Part shown: in pieces, positions 52,189-62,723 of the stretch | How positions within the stretch are numbered: the first letter of the stretch is position 1 | How the letters are laid out: each line of letters starts with the position of its first letter | Assembly (NCBI GenBank): GCA_964017195.1 | Contig: OZ024898.1 | Coordinates: 6,039,482 to 6,103,481, forward strand | Direction: 5' to 3' | Source: Siderastrea radians | Lineage: Eukaryota; Cnidaria; Anthozoa; Scleractinia; Rhizangiidae | DNA length: 64,000 nt | Program-made: the position numbers and the translations under genes | The notes under the pieces: model-generated | Seen by the model: the letters and a program-made list of their open reading frames with translations, nothing else | The model's database searches: none | Told to the model about the DNA's origin: nothing

Positions 52189-52608
52189 GTGTTCGTGTGA
52201 CAATATGCCAGATCATGGGAAGAGTGGAGGCATGCATATGTTGCCAAGAAATTGAGCAAGTTAAAAATAAACTTATTGAGGCTGTAACTTGTGGTGAATG
52301 CCAAGAGCAATCCACATGTATTACCCAGCACCCGGGTTTTCATCCAGTCTGCATAAATAGATGGGTGTTGCAAACAGCTTGGTATCAATAAAAGCAGCAG
52401 TATAAAGAACCTTATGATGGGCCAGAGAATAAAGTTTTTAGACACATAGCTTACAGACAATTAGCCCGATGGTGCTGGGGAATTCTGGGAAAAGAAATCA
52501 GGGTTGTGCTACCATCTTGTGCAGTTATGTGCATACGCAACTTCTATCAGTCCACCTGGGCCAGAGGAAGAGTTTGTCTTCGAAGGCTTTCGATATACAG
52601 ATGAGTGA
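52189..52608 (+). pseudogene. P2X7-C-like (P2RX7_C domain) exon with frameshifts and a stop
   Basis: After the acceptor CATTCAG come C-S-C-D-N, an extra base, then C-Q-I-M-G-R-V-E-A-C-I-C-C, then C-I-T-Q-H-P-G-F-H-P-V-C-I-N and W-V-L-Q-T-A-W-Y-Q. An in-frame TAA at 52388-52390 follows; beyond it A-Y-R-Q-L-A-R-W-C-W-G-I and V-L-P-S-C-A-V continue. A second extra base near 52552 precedes E-E-F-V-F-E-G-F-R-Y-T-D-E-stop. The Cys/His pattern matches the zinc-binding C-terminal domain of the P2X7 receptor, found without the ion channel in many invertebrate proteins. Two frameshifts and a stop make it a pseudogene unless they are sequence errors. Confidence 0.75.
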
Positions 52609-53199
52609 TGTCACACCAACTCAAATTTTCTAGCTAGTGAGCTGTGAAAGAAAATACAACGAATAATTGTAAAAGTGGCATAAGATTTTAAATGTTTGTT
52701 TCGAAATTCCAGTTTGTGATCTGCATGCTACCTTGACTTATTGTGTGCTTGCTCTTCAATTTCAAACAGAGGATATGAAGTGTATCCAGCAAAATTGGCA
52801 TTGTTATTAGAGTGCTTTTAAATTGGGTGTCAACAGTGTTTCAGTTCTTGGTTTTTTGGTTTTACCTTTGACTTGCTATGGACTATCATGACATTAATGT
52901 GTACTTGAGGCCCACATGTACTTGGTTTGATTTCTGTGTGGTTATTGGTATTGTTTTGTAATGCCATTATAAGCCTGAGTGATTACTTTGGTTTTGGTTT
53001 TATGACACTTCATTGAAGTAAAAAGACATGGGAGTATTTTTGTGGTATGTTGTATTGCACATTCCAACAAACTGCTCTTTGTGTGCACAATATTATATAA
53101 TTGTATTATTATCATTTGTATTGTTGTTATTGACCTGTTGTAAGTAGGAAACCTTAAGGAAACTCATTACTGGCATCTGCACTATGTAGTAGCATAAAG

Positions 53200-53300
53200 C
53201 TGCATTGGGATGTGGTGTGTAGATTGGTATGGGTGACATAATCATAGTGATAGGTGTAACCATGCAATAGACTGGCATCCCATCCAGGGGTGGGGCTTGG
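53200..53300 (-). repeat. SINE-like fragment truncating the transposase
   Basis: The minus strand reads CCCACCCCTGGATGGGATGC-CAGTC and continues into CCCATACCAATCTACACACC. This resembles a dispersed repeat common in invertebrate genomes (CTGGATGGGATGCCAGTCCA). It joins the transposase frame directly after D-G-R-C-D-S-P. Confidence 0.5.
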
Positions 53301-54340
53301 GCTGTCACATCTTCCATCACCATCATGATTGACAACTTCCTTGGAATTAAGTTTTTCAACCTGACTTGTACTTTCAGCCTCCCATGCCTCATTTACTACT
53401 GGGAACAGGTACTTCAGTTGGGTGTCATAAAAAACACTTAAACTGAAAAACTGAAGGTTTAAGCATGAGCCAAGGCGACTGAAAGCAGCAAAGGTGTTAC
53501 CTGTAGAGAGAATAGAGGCTGCCAGTAATAAATTTCCTAAAGGTTTCCTTTTTACAACAGGCTGAGACTCCCATGTCGTTTTACAGCCACTGTGGCAAGT
53601 AACCTCTATTGACAGCATACTGCCAACTGTTTTTCTCTTTTGTTCAATAACAACATCTCCACATTCCTGGCACCTTTTAAATAAATTGTTTAACTTAGAA
53701 TCAAACACTAGAAATTTCTTTTCATTGTCAGGAGTTTTAGAGGGCCCATCAAAGTCATCTTCAGATGACATTACTTCATCGTTGTCATAAAATTTTTCCT
53801 CGTTGGGTAATTCCCAGTGAGGGTCCTGGTCTTCATCGTCACCATCATCATTATCCACGTCACTGGCATGATCAACATCAGTTTGCCTAAGCTTGATATC
53901 TAGTTCATGCAATGGGGGCAGGGGGATGGTATTGAAGGTGTCATCATCATAAATGGAGGTGCCTGCTTGGCATAATTATGATCTTTCAATACCTTCCATT
54001 CTACAGGATGAACATGTACTGGGACTAAGCACTCAGTTTGAATGGGAAGGGAAACTTCAATGTTTGCTTTCTCAACAAAATGGTCATTGCTTAATTGTTC
54101 AGAAGGCTCGGTTTGAATTTCGATACTTCTAAGGGTGAGTGGCTCAAAGCAGCATTGGATACCAAATATGTCATGCATCCCTGGGTTTGAAGGACCAGGT
54201 TCAACATCAGGATCCACAGGACCTAGTTCAACATCCGGTTCCACATCATTATCAAGTACAAGCTCATGATCTGTTGACCTTTCTGGAGATGAGCTTAAAC
54301 TGTCATCACTGTCTGCAGCCAAAATTTCTACAACAGCCTC
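53296..54340 (-). pseudogene. THAP-type transposase, middle part, frameshifted and 3'-truncated
   Basis: The upstream half (54340 to about 53955) starts A-V-V-E-I-L-A-A-D-S-D-D and is acidic, with tandem D-V-E-P-x-x-G-P repeats. A 2-base shift near 53957 moves the frame to D-D-D-T-F-N-T-I-P-L-P-P-L-H-E-L-D. Then come an acidic stretch, F-L-V-F-D-S-K-L-N-N-L-F, a C-x-E-C-G / C-H-S-G-C zinc-knuckle-like pair, L-G-N-L-L-L-A-A-S-I-L-S-T-G-N-T-F and L-F-P-V-V-N-E-A-W. It reaches D-G-D-G-R-C-D-S-P, the probable site of the first catalytic Asp, and stops there at a SINE-like repeat. The rest of the catalytic core is missing. Confidence 0.65.
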
Positions 54341-54424
54341 ATAGAATAACATAAAATATAACGATTTGAGTTTTTTTCTGTGAATGTAGTACTCTTTGAA
54401 TACTTTCAAGGTTTTATCCAAAAA

Positions 54425-55046
54425 ATATGTCCTTCAAAATTAAAATGAACAGCATGAACATAAAATATTTTGTTATTGTGTGACTGCCACAAAAAAGGCA
54501 CCGTAAAACGTAAACTACAAGGTTAAATTAATATGGTAAGGCCATAATATGCTCAAAGCTTATTTGTTAGTTTCTTTACATTTATGCAGGGGCATCAGGG
54601 ATTCGCTCAAGGGAAATGAAAAAAGTTAATGTAGAAGAATAAACAAAATTTTCAACAAACTGTAGACCTAATCAATGCCACAAGTTAAAATGAGATCGGT
54701 GCAGAGAAAATCAAAACAATCAGTACATAGACAATCAAAACATCTGCGAATTTATAGGCCCGAATTAAACGTTACAACTTGTCCACTTTCATGATAAATG
54801 ATTTGTGCAGACCGAAAAATTTAAGATTCCATGATGCCAGTGACTATAATAACTGATCATCTAGTTGTTCTATTTAGGTTTCATAATCAATGCTTCGCTG
54901 CTTGCACGATCTCAGCGCGAATGGTCAGCCGAATTAGGCCGCAGACAAACCGTAGCGCGAAAGGAAACTGGGGCAAATCCAACAAAATTATTTTTGTACA
55001 GTTTAAATCTTCGGCGTAAATAAACAGTAAGTAATAAAGCACTAAC
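54425..55046 (-). other. Probable intron of the THAP transposase
   Basis: Lies between the THAP exon donor (CATCGAGAA/GTTAGT, minus) and the acidic middle exon. No coding signal on either strand. Confidence 0.45.
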
Positions 55047-55389
55047 TTCTCGATGCCTTTGTTCTTGGAGGCGAAGTTCAGATGATAATCGCGGCATCTT
55101 TGGCTTCGGTCCATAACTATAGCTAAATACGGAAGGTATAGCGTCGTCTTTTAGCTCTGCGCTACCCTTTTGCCCCATTAACTGTGCACGAAAATCGACC
55201 TCAAAACAGCTCGGCAAGAAATGGTTACTGCAAACATGACAGTTTTCCAGTGGAGGCATATCCAAACGTCTTATCCTTTTATTAAAGCCATGCGTCGGTT
55301 CGGTGGTCCTGCGGGATCCTGTGGTAGCTCACCGCCTTTCCTGTCTTTTCAGGGTAATTTTTGTAACCAGGGACGATGCAGCTCACCAT
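55047..55389 (-). pseudogene. THAP-domain first exon, frameshifted
   Basis: The minus-strand ATG at 55389 gives M-V-S-C-I-V-P-G-Y-K-N-Y-P-E-K-T, then V-S-Y-H-R-I-P-Q-D and A-W-L, a THAP N-terminal half. One extra T near 55287 shifts the frame, which resumes N-K-R-I-R-R-L-D-M-P-P-L-E-N and C-H-V-C-S-N-H-F-L-P-S-C-F, ending D-A-I-P-S-V-F (the A-V-P-T-I-F-like end of THAP domains). The second zinc ligand in C-x-V-P-G-C is Tyr here, so zinc binding is lost even without the frameshift. THAP domains bind transposon ends. Confidence 0.8.
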
Positions 55390-55506
55390 TATCGTCAAAC
55401 AAACAAAATTCAAGTAGGTAAGTTAATATTAGACGCAAAGCTCGAAGCGAAGGGCACAGAAAACGAGAGCAAGTATCCGAGCAAGTACTGTTCCTACCCT
55501 GTGCTC

Positions 55507-55556
55507 TAGCATAATATATAGATTTAGCCAAGCCTAAAAGCGGAGCCCCACATCTC
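55507..55556. repeat. End fragment of the composite repeat
   Basis: TATATAGATTTAGCCAAGCC-TAAAAGCGGAGCC matches the left end of composite copy 1 (7470-7505) and the complement of 49155-49196. It lies just upstream of the THAP exon. Confidence 0.75.
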
Positions 55557-55811
55557 TCTTTCATGCTTATTGACCCGTAAAATACAGTAAATTTTAGTTG
55601 TGCAGTTTAATTTTCCCCAAGAGGTGAAAAACAGCAAGGGAAAACGTGCGGACCGCTGACGAAACTGTGAGTTGGCTTATTTTTCTTCAAAGAGAAGACT
55701 TCAGCACGACTTTCACCGACAGCTCTTCTTGTAGCATTCTTTCGAAAGCTAGCTTATTAAATTCAAGAAGAGTACTTGTAAAACTACAATTGCTAAAAAA
55801 AACCCACTTAA

Positions 55812-56322
55812 AGTGCTACTATGATCAAAAAATCACTTTTATTTTTTCTTCGGATTTCGAAACTATGTTTGTTAAACACTCCCCAAGCGAAATTATAAGC
55901 CTTAATTTTGAGAAGAAGACCGTTAATTTAAATTGCAATTTTCCGGTTTAATGGTCCGCCATTATTACACCAGAAAGGATACAATGACGTCATACGCGCA
56001 AGAGCTGTATAATGTAGTGTGTGAACGCGGCTTACAAATTATGCAAAACACGAGTTTGAGAGTGTGAAAGCTCAAAACTCCCGTGCTGCATACTAAATAA
56101 GGCACTTTCACACACACTGCATTCTAAAACTCGTGTGTGAATGATGTCATTGTATCCTTTCTGGTGTAATAATGGCGGACCATTAAAACGGAAAATTGCA
56201 GTTTAAATTAACGGTCTTCTTCTGAAAATTAAGGCTTATAATTTCGCTTGCGGAGTGTTTAATAAACATAGTTTCGAAATCCGAAGAAAAAATAAAAGTG
56301 ATTTTTTGATCATAGTAGCACT
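55812..56322. mobile_element. 511-bp TTAA-flanked foldback MITE
   Basis: TTAA at 55808-55811 and 56323-56326. About 200-bp inverted arms start AGTGCTACTATGATC and share TCCGCCATTATTACACCAGA and CAATGACGTCAT. The centre pairs CGAGTTTGAGAGTG with similar CACACTC-type sequence. It is nested in the Kolobok-like element and could be a non-autonomous TTAA relative. Confidence 0.85.
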
Positions 56323-56326
56323 TTAA

Positions 56327-56740
56327 GTTGCTCCCGGTAGCGACTCGACAGACTTTTCCATACAAATACACATTTCTCACTGATTCCAATGCATCCCTCT
56401 GGCTGTTTAGTTCTGTTAACCATGAAACATTTCTCGAAATCTGTCTTGCTAAAATAAATAATATTTTCCGGGCATCAAACCGTTTACTGACAAAAATTAC
56501 CCAAAAACTGTTTTCGGAAACTTTCAAGCACACGTATAATTATCAAGAGAAAATGGCACAAGTTTCTCAACCGCGAAGTATTAGTCGGGCGCTTTCAAGA
56601 ACACACCCTGAAGTAATTTTAGGAAACTTTTACAGTCTCATTTTAAACAAAATAGACTTAAACCGAGAAATGCTTTGCTTATAGTTACTTAAATAAAGAT
56701 TTCATTTCGATCTGTAACTAAAGGGGCACTGAAATGGCTT
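56327..56740. repeat. Diverged B-type composite repeat
   Basis: AAACTGTTTTCGGAAACTTT and TTTAAACAAAATAGACTTAA-ACCGAGAAATGCTTTGCTTA echo the GCGAAGCAGTTGTCGGTTTA segment of the composite repeat (8330-8590). Confidence 0.5.
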
Positions 56741-58844
56741 AGCCACAGGCTTACCATCCTCTGTTTGTGTGGTGGGCTGTGCGTTTGTAATGGCTGTGTC
56801 GGTTTATCAAATTAGAAAAACTAAAACCGAAATTTAGGAGTTTGAAAACTGAGGAAAATGAAATAAAAACTCTTAAAATTGCTGCCATGGTGTTTTGATT
56901 TCTGTTTCTGTGTTTATTTTGGTGATTTAAGGCTCGCGAAAGCGATGTTTTCAAAATAACGGTCAGACTCGCTCAAAAGTAGAGAAAGAGAACAAGGCAT
57001 GCAACTAGGCGACCCGCAAATTACACTACCCAGTCGAACATTTCGCCAAAAAAATCATATTTGCCGTATTCACTCACACAAAAAAATCATGGCCCTCAAA
57101 AGAATAGTCTTCGAAGAAAAATTAGGCCAAATTTGAGTTGGATTCGATCGCGGATAGACCTTTAAAATCGAGCCCAAAATTTTGAATACGACTGTCAATT
57201 TGCTTTCTCCCTATGATCTGCAAGAAATCCGAACTCAAAGGAATTCGAAGAATTCATTTTTCCGTTAAAATTTGAATTCGCGTGCGACAAACTGCCACCC
57301 CTGGCCTCCCTACGCGAAACGTTTGGTCCGTAACAAAATCTTCTCTGTGGTCACCCGAGTGGCGAGTTTACCGACAAAGCGGGAACCCAGTTGAAAGACG
57401 CGATTTTTTAAATTTCCCCTGCGTGTAGACTGAGGGTCGCTGGGCGCAAAAATTCAAAACAAAACAAAATGGAAGACGCGGACTCAGGCCAGCCTAAGGC
57501 CAAGAAGAAAAAGACCGAAAAGGGAAATGAAAAACGGTGGTGGTACCAGAAATATTCAAGTACTTAAAATTCCTACATTTCTGGGGGAAGAAGACTTATT
57601 TTGCAGGGCAAAGAATTCTGTGAGATGAAAATACATTTTCGAGCTTTTACTATATTGAACGGAATAAACTACTCAGCAGTTCATTATCATGCCATCGATT
57701 ACTTTCAGTGTTATTTCCTAAACCTAGCCACAGACAAAAGCCAAAAAGTCGAGTTATGGATCCCCTACTTTTTCAGCAGTTAACCAAACACTTCTGTTAC
57801 TATGGTGCAAACTTCTTTTCCTTTCAAAGTGAAACGAAAATCCTTCGCTTTCACCCAAGGAAATTTTTTATCCGGATTTTAACTCATAATTCTGTGTTAA
57901 CCTATTATGAAAACGGAAAAATGCAAACCAGTTTAACGTAATGAAGCCATTCGCATGATCTTAACAGCTGCTGTTGTTTGGCAATGGTAAATGGCACACA
58001 CACACACACAAGATAAAAAAGAAAAAAACAATTCAACATACCACCACCGTTTTTCTTTTCCCTTTTCGGTCTATTTCTTCTTGGCCTTAGGCTGGCCTGA
58101 GTCCGCGTCTTCCATTCTGTTTTGTTTTGAATTTTTGCGTCCAGCGACCCTCAGTCTACGCGCAGGGGAATTTAAAAAATCGCGTGTCTTTCAACTGGGT
58201 TCCCGCTTTGTCGGTCAAACTCCCCACTCGGGTGACTACAGAGAAGATTTTGTCACGGTCCAAAAGTTTCGCGTAGGGAGGCCAGGCGCGGCAGTTTGTC
58301 GTACGCGAATTCAAATTTTAACGGAAAAATGCGTTCTTCGAATTCCTTTGAGTTCGGACTTCTTGCAGATCATAGCGAGAAAGCAAATTGACGGTCGTAT
58401 TCAAAAGTTTGGGCTCGAATATAAAGGTCTATCTGCGATCGAATCTAACTCAAATTTGGCCTAATTTTTCTTCGAAGACTATTCTTTTGAGGGCCAAGAT
58501 TTTTGTGTGTGAGTGAATACGGCAAATATGATTTTTTTGGCGAAATGTTCGACTGGTAGTGTAATTTGCGGGTCGCCTAGTTGCATGCCTTGTTCTCTTT
58601 CTCTACTTTTGAGCGAGTCCGACCGTTATTTTGAAAACATCGCTTTCACGAGCCTTTAATCACCAAAATAAACACAGAAACACAAATCAAAACACCATGG
58701 CAGCAATTTTAAGAGTTTTTATTTCATTTTCCTCAGTTTTAAAACTCCTAAACTTCGGTTTTAGTTTTGCTAATTTGATAAACCAACACAGCCATTACAA
58801 ACGCACAGCCCACCACACAAACAGAGGATGGTAAGCCTGTGGCT
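56741..58844. mobile_element. 2.1-kb foldback element with about 805-bp arms
   Basis: Left arm 56741-57544 and right arm 58039-58844 are reverse complements over their full length with scattered changes; a 494-bp spacer separates them. Outer ends AGCCACAGGCTTACCATCCT. The left arm ends with a small ORF (57469-57567, M-E-D-A-D-S-G-Q-P-K, Lys-rich, then R-W-W-Y-Q-K-Y); the mirrored copy in the right arm has a stop in the Lys run. The antisense-like frame at 57991-58464 is the right arm and is not a gene. Confidence 0.85.
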
Positions 58845-59879
58845 TAGCGGTGAAAAACAAAAGACGAAAACATACCACACTGAACTCACTCACTGAAACG
58901 GCGATTCTATGTTTAGTCGCTAAATTGGGACAAAATGTCATTCACTTCAAATGAAGTCCTAATGTATAACAATATAACAATGTAAGGAAGATAAAATATT
59001 CCACAACTGAACAAAAAACAGAAGGAGCTTTACACTAAGCCTGACTATAAACTTTAAAATGACGACAGAGCGACTCTTCAGGTGTTGAATACTAAATTAC
59101 GAATTAGTCAAAACAACCCAATATGCGTTACCGAAGAAAAACAACCTACATTGAAAGAAACAACACAGACTCAGTCTAGAATAGTCACGATTTCCACTTT
59201 TCGAATAAAATACACTAGAATTGCTCTAAGAAAAATATTGAAAATTACGCACAATAAAAGTTCAAAAGGAAATTGAGCGTAATTAAGTTAAGCCTAATAA
59301 TATCAGATTGCTCACTAATGAAAATTCCTTTAATGAATAAATACAGAAAAAGGGACAAAAAACCTTCAAAATGTCATTCACATACGTCATTCACATACGA
59401 AGCACTTGTTTGCCTAGGAAAGCAAACTGCATTTATATTTCCCCTCGACTGACGTTACTCGCAAGCCGGCGAACGGGAACTACAAGGTAATTTCACAGCT
59501 ATTTTAAACAAGTTCTTAAAACATTTCAAGAAAATTACCGTAATTTACTAAACATGTAAAGTCGCTTAATTAAACAATTTTTATAATGTAAATCCACAAT
59601 CAAATCTGTAATTTACTTTACCACTGAACTGAAAGAAGGACTTGAAATTCTAAACGAATTCGCCGGGTTCTTTCCAGACCTCCTTAGCTTTGAAAAAAGC
59701 AATTATGTCCTCGAACAAGGATTTCCTGCCTTCAAGCTCTCCAATGTCTTCTATATGCGCCATCGAGATTGAAGCAATCCTTTTCCTTTTCATGATGAAC
59801 TGTTACAAGTCTTCATTCCAAGAATGTATTACAATTATCGTATTGATAATCGGGCGTACGAGGAACCAGCCGCCATATT
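58845..59879. other. Transposon interior, nothing recognised
   Basis: Between nested insertions inside the Kolobok-like element. Short open frames only. This may once have held the promoter-proximal part of the THAP gene. Confidence 0.45.
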
Positions 59880-60080
59880 GTTTATATCAGCTACAAGAAA
59901 AGATTGCATTCCGCCTCCCCCGGTCGGGTTGTCTTGGGACTCCCCTCACCCTCCCCCAGAGTCTGTACGGACGGACGGACGGATGGACGGACGTACGCTG
60001 ACTTTAGAACCAAAATTTTTCGGATCAATGGGTTACCAAATTTGCTTACCCATGGTGCTCCGCGAGCTGCGCTATTACCA
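59880..60080 (+). repeat. Composite repeat, segment E copy 3
   Basis: GGTCGGGTTGTCTTGGGACTC, the CCCAGAGTCTGTACGGACGG array and AACCAAAATTTTTCGGATCA match 9330-9540. It lies directly inside the right terminal repeat of the Kolobok-like element. Confidence 0.8.
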
Positions 60081-60097
60081 AACTCCCGCGAAAAGCC

Positions 60098-60310
60098 TTT
60101 GACGTTGTGACGTCAGATCACACTGCTGACCACGGTAACGCGGCTTGTATTTTTCCGAGATGGCGGCACTCTATTTACGTTTTTCACCCGTCTTTCGAGT
60201 AAAATATATACCTTGCTACAAAAGATCGATAAGAAAAGATATCAAAAATTGGAAGTAGGTATGTAGACCTATTATCTGAAATAAGGTCGTTTTTACCCCG
60301 GAGTTCCAAT
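60098..60310. repeat. Right terminal inverted repeat of the Kolobok-like element
   Basis: Ends CCCCGGAGTTCCAAT, with TTAA at 60311-60314. Complementary to 50801-51017. Confidence 0.8.
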
Positions 60311-60314
60311 TTAA

Positions 60315-61164
60315 AAAAAGAACTTTTGCTCTGACCATTTTTAAAAGTAAGGCACCCGAACATCATACAATTAAAAAACTAAATGCAGCTTCATTAAAAT
60401 ATCGTGCTTCCTTTCTCGCTGTAATTTATTATGATGTAAATCCTTGTAGAGTTTAATTTACAACAGTAAAGAACACTGAGTATAACTGCACTCATTCTTT
60501 AGGGAACTTTTTTAAGCTGCTGGCTTTTTGTTTTGCCTGCAATTAGCTGGCCGATATATCATTTCCTATAGTAAAGCATATAGAAATAGAAGAGGAATAA
60601 ATTTTTTTACAGAAAGAGAACGCCCCCGCGAGAGAGCACTTCGAGTTGGTAGCCGTCCGTTTTGCTGTCCATCATGACAGATAGTTAGCAGACTTAAGCT
60701 GGTTATCAAATGTTTGTACATTTGACAGCAGAGTGATTCTAAAAGATTTGGATTTCTTTCATTTCAGCCTTTTTCCATTATGATCTTTTTCACTGGAGAC
60801 ACTCAATCTAAAAGCCCCATCGCAGTTTTCTAGGGCAAGGCTCCATAAATATTGCAGAATTTTTCAAAGTTATTGGCATATTTGACAAAAATCTAGAAGG
60901 TGAGATTAATGAATAAAAAAATTGAAAATTGTTAAAACGGTCTTCAGTTGTAGTGAGATCTGCAAATTGCAAATTAATATACAGAGCTCTATTAAGAGCA
61001 ATGACGATTACACATATTTAAAAAATTTTAAGCACTAATTGCAAAATGTGTCATCTGTTTCACTTAAAATTCGCTAACCAGCTCAACTCTGCTATCGTTT
61101 ATCATGCCTTTAATTGTCAATGTCTCGCAGATCAATTATTTGACCTGTTCGTCACTGACAAACT
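60315..61164. other. Intergenic, nothing recognised
   Basis: GCTGCTGGCTTTTTGTTTTG-CCTGCAATTAGCTG (about 60517-60550) recurs at 63332-63370 upstream of the right-edge gene. Otherwise no signal. Confidence 0.45.
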
Positions 61165-62196
61165 CACGGCGGGGCCAAACCACCCCCCAAATGGGTCATT
61201 TAGACTAATTTTGCTTCTTTTTCATATTTCTTTTCCAAACTTGGCAAAAAACCTTGGGTTGTCGCCCAATTTATTTTAAGTATGAGAATGACTTAAAAAA
61301 CCAAATTGTGACGTCATAATGGCTGACGTCACAAAACGAGTTAACTGAAAATTTCAAATTTGAAATAAAAAGTTATGTCATCTGAAAGAACTTGGCAAGG
61401 GGAGTAAAATGCTGAAAACCGTACCTCGCTAAGACAAACGTATCTTGAGTTATGGCAATTTAAAGACATTTAAAGTGTCCCCCCCGGAACCATACTTTTC
61501 TTCTAAAAACAACCCTGTTGATCTATTTTGTACAGTTTTTTTCCATGCAAGCTAATAATCTGGTAAAATGGACTTCTTGTTGTTCCAAAAAATCGTATCA
61601 TTTTAGATTTTAAGTTTTCGGCTTGAAAACGATAATATTAGCAAGAGCATAATTGATCACGTGACACTTAATTACGTCACAAAACTGGTTTGGGGGCTCT
61701 AGCTCTGGCAGGAAAAAAATTTTCCGAGTTTTTCTTTTTCATTTAGCTTCCGTCATTTAAGACATCTTATCTGCAACTTAAATGGTGTCGTTGACGCAAC
61801 AAAACAACACTTAAATTCAAACGTATTACACAAGGGGGGGACCCTATTTTGAGACTGTGAAATTTTCAAAATCTAAAATGCCATATCTCATCCATTATTT
61901 ATCACATCGACAAACGGTTTTCAGCATTCAACTCCTCTTGACGTGTTCTTTTTAAAACACCAGAAAAAATTTAGAAATTCTAAAATTTTATTTTAGAGAA
62001 TAATATGACGTCACCAATTATGACGTCATAATTTGACATTTGGCATCACCATTCATGTCAAATTGTTTGGCACAAAGACCCATATCAAATTACCAAGTTT
62101 GGTAAAGAAATGATGAAAAGTAACAAAATTATTAAAAATTAACCAAAAAACGGGACATTTCATGACCCATTTGGGGGGTGGTTTGGCCCCACCGTG
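61165..62196. mobile_element. About 1.03-kb inverted-repeat element
   Basis: CACGGCGGGGCCAAACCACC-CCCCAAATGGGTCAT at the left pairs with the complement at the right (ATGACCCATTTGGGGGGTGG through CCCCACCGTG). Weaker inverted similarity continues for about 110 bp (TTTCTTTTCCAAACTTGG). The interior contains several TGACGTCA palindromes and no coding potential. Confidence 0.75.
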
Positions 62197-62510
62197 CTAT
62201 GGTATTTTGCTCAGGCATCGTCCGGTATATCGGCATCGTTTGTATACACTTCTTATTCTCCTTTGTGTCACGTTCCGCTTCACCTTCCTTTTGTTCTCCC
62301 AAGGTCATTGACGGTTGAACAAAGGTAGTTGTTTCTCGTGTTCAAAAGTCCTGACAAACTTTTCAGGACTAGAGACTGTTTTTATACCTCCATCAGGACA
62401 CTTAAGCTGGCTAAAGTGCCCTGATCGATTAGAAACCGCAGCAAGGAACGTCTGAGCGGGAAACATAAATCTTCCGATATGCTGTGGTTAATTAGCCTGA
62501 TTGCAAACCT

Positions 62511-62518
62511 TATAAAAT
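62511..62518 (+). promoter_or_regulatory. Candidate TATA box
   Basis: TATAAAAT about 200 bp upstream of a good donor (62724) and about 1.4 kb upstream of the ATG at 63946. Placement relative to a start site is inferred only. Confidence 0.3.
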
Positions 62519-62539
62519 TAACGGGCATTATGTGCGATT

Positions 62540-62723
62540 TCCCTAGGGAGAGGAAAAAAAGAATTCGTTTTCATTCTCTGCACGTAGTTGAACAGAACGC
62601 ACGAACAGAGTAAAAGCGCCTTGGAGTTGCGGTCACTCAGTTCAGAGCACTGCTTTAGAAAGGCAGAATTTTCACCCCAAGACTGAGCTGTAAAAGTGAA
62701 TCAAAGCTTAAAAGACAACTGAG
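62540..62723 (+). other. Candidate 5' UTR exon of the right-edge gene
   Basis: Ends CAACTGAG/GTGAGC, a strong donor in phase with nothing (non-coding). Would splice to the acceptor TTGCAG at 63931. The 5' limit is guessed from the TATA position. Confidence 0.35.

Larger units (their letters stand above)
50801..60310. mobile_element. 9.5-kb TTAA-flanked transposon (Kolobok-like) with P2X7-C-like and THAP-transposase relics
   Basis: TTAA at 50797-50800 and 60311-60314 brackets terminal inverted repeats of roughly 210 bp (50801-51017 and 60098-60310) that share GGAACTCCGG-GTAAAAACGACC, TTATTTCAGATA-TAGGTCTA, AGAGTGCC-CCATCT-GGAAA and TGACGTCACAACGTCAAA. The P2X7-C-like ORF starts 89 bp inside the left repeat on the + strand. 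A THAP-type transposase occupies 55389-53290 on the - strand. Part of the length is later insertions (55812-56322, 56741-58844, 59880-60080). THAP domain plus TTAA target suggests Kolobok; that name is inference. Confidence 0.75.

Noticed and set aside
52185..52460. 91-codon minus frame
   Set aside because: Antisense shadow of the P2X7-C-like exon.
57991..58464. 157-codon open frame, longest + strand frame outside the recombinases
   Set aside because: It is the right arm of a foldback element, antisense to the small ORF of the left arm; low-complexity, no domain, no splice or start context.
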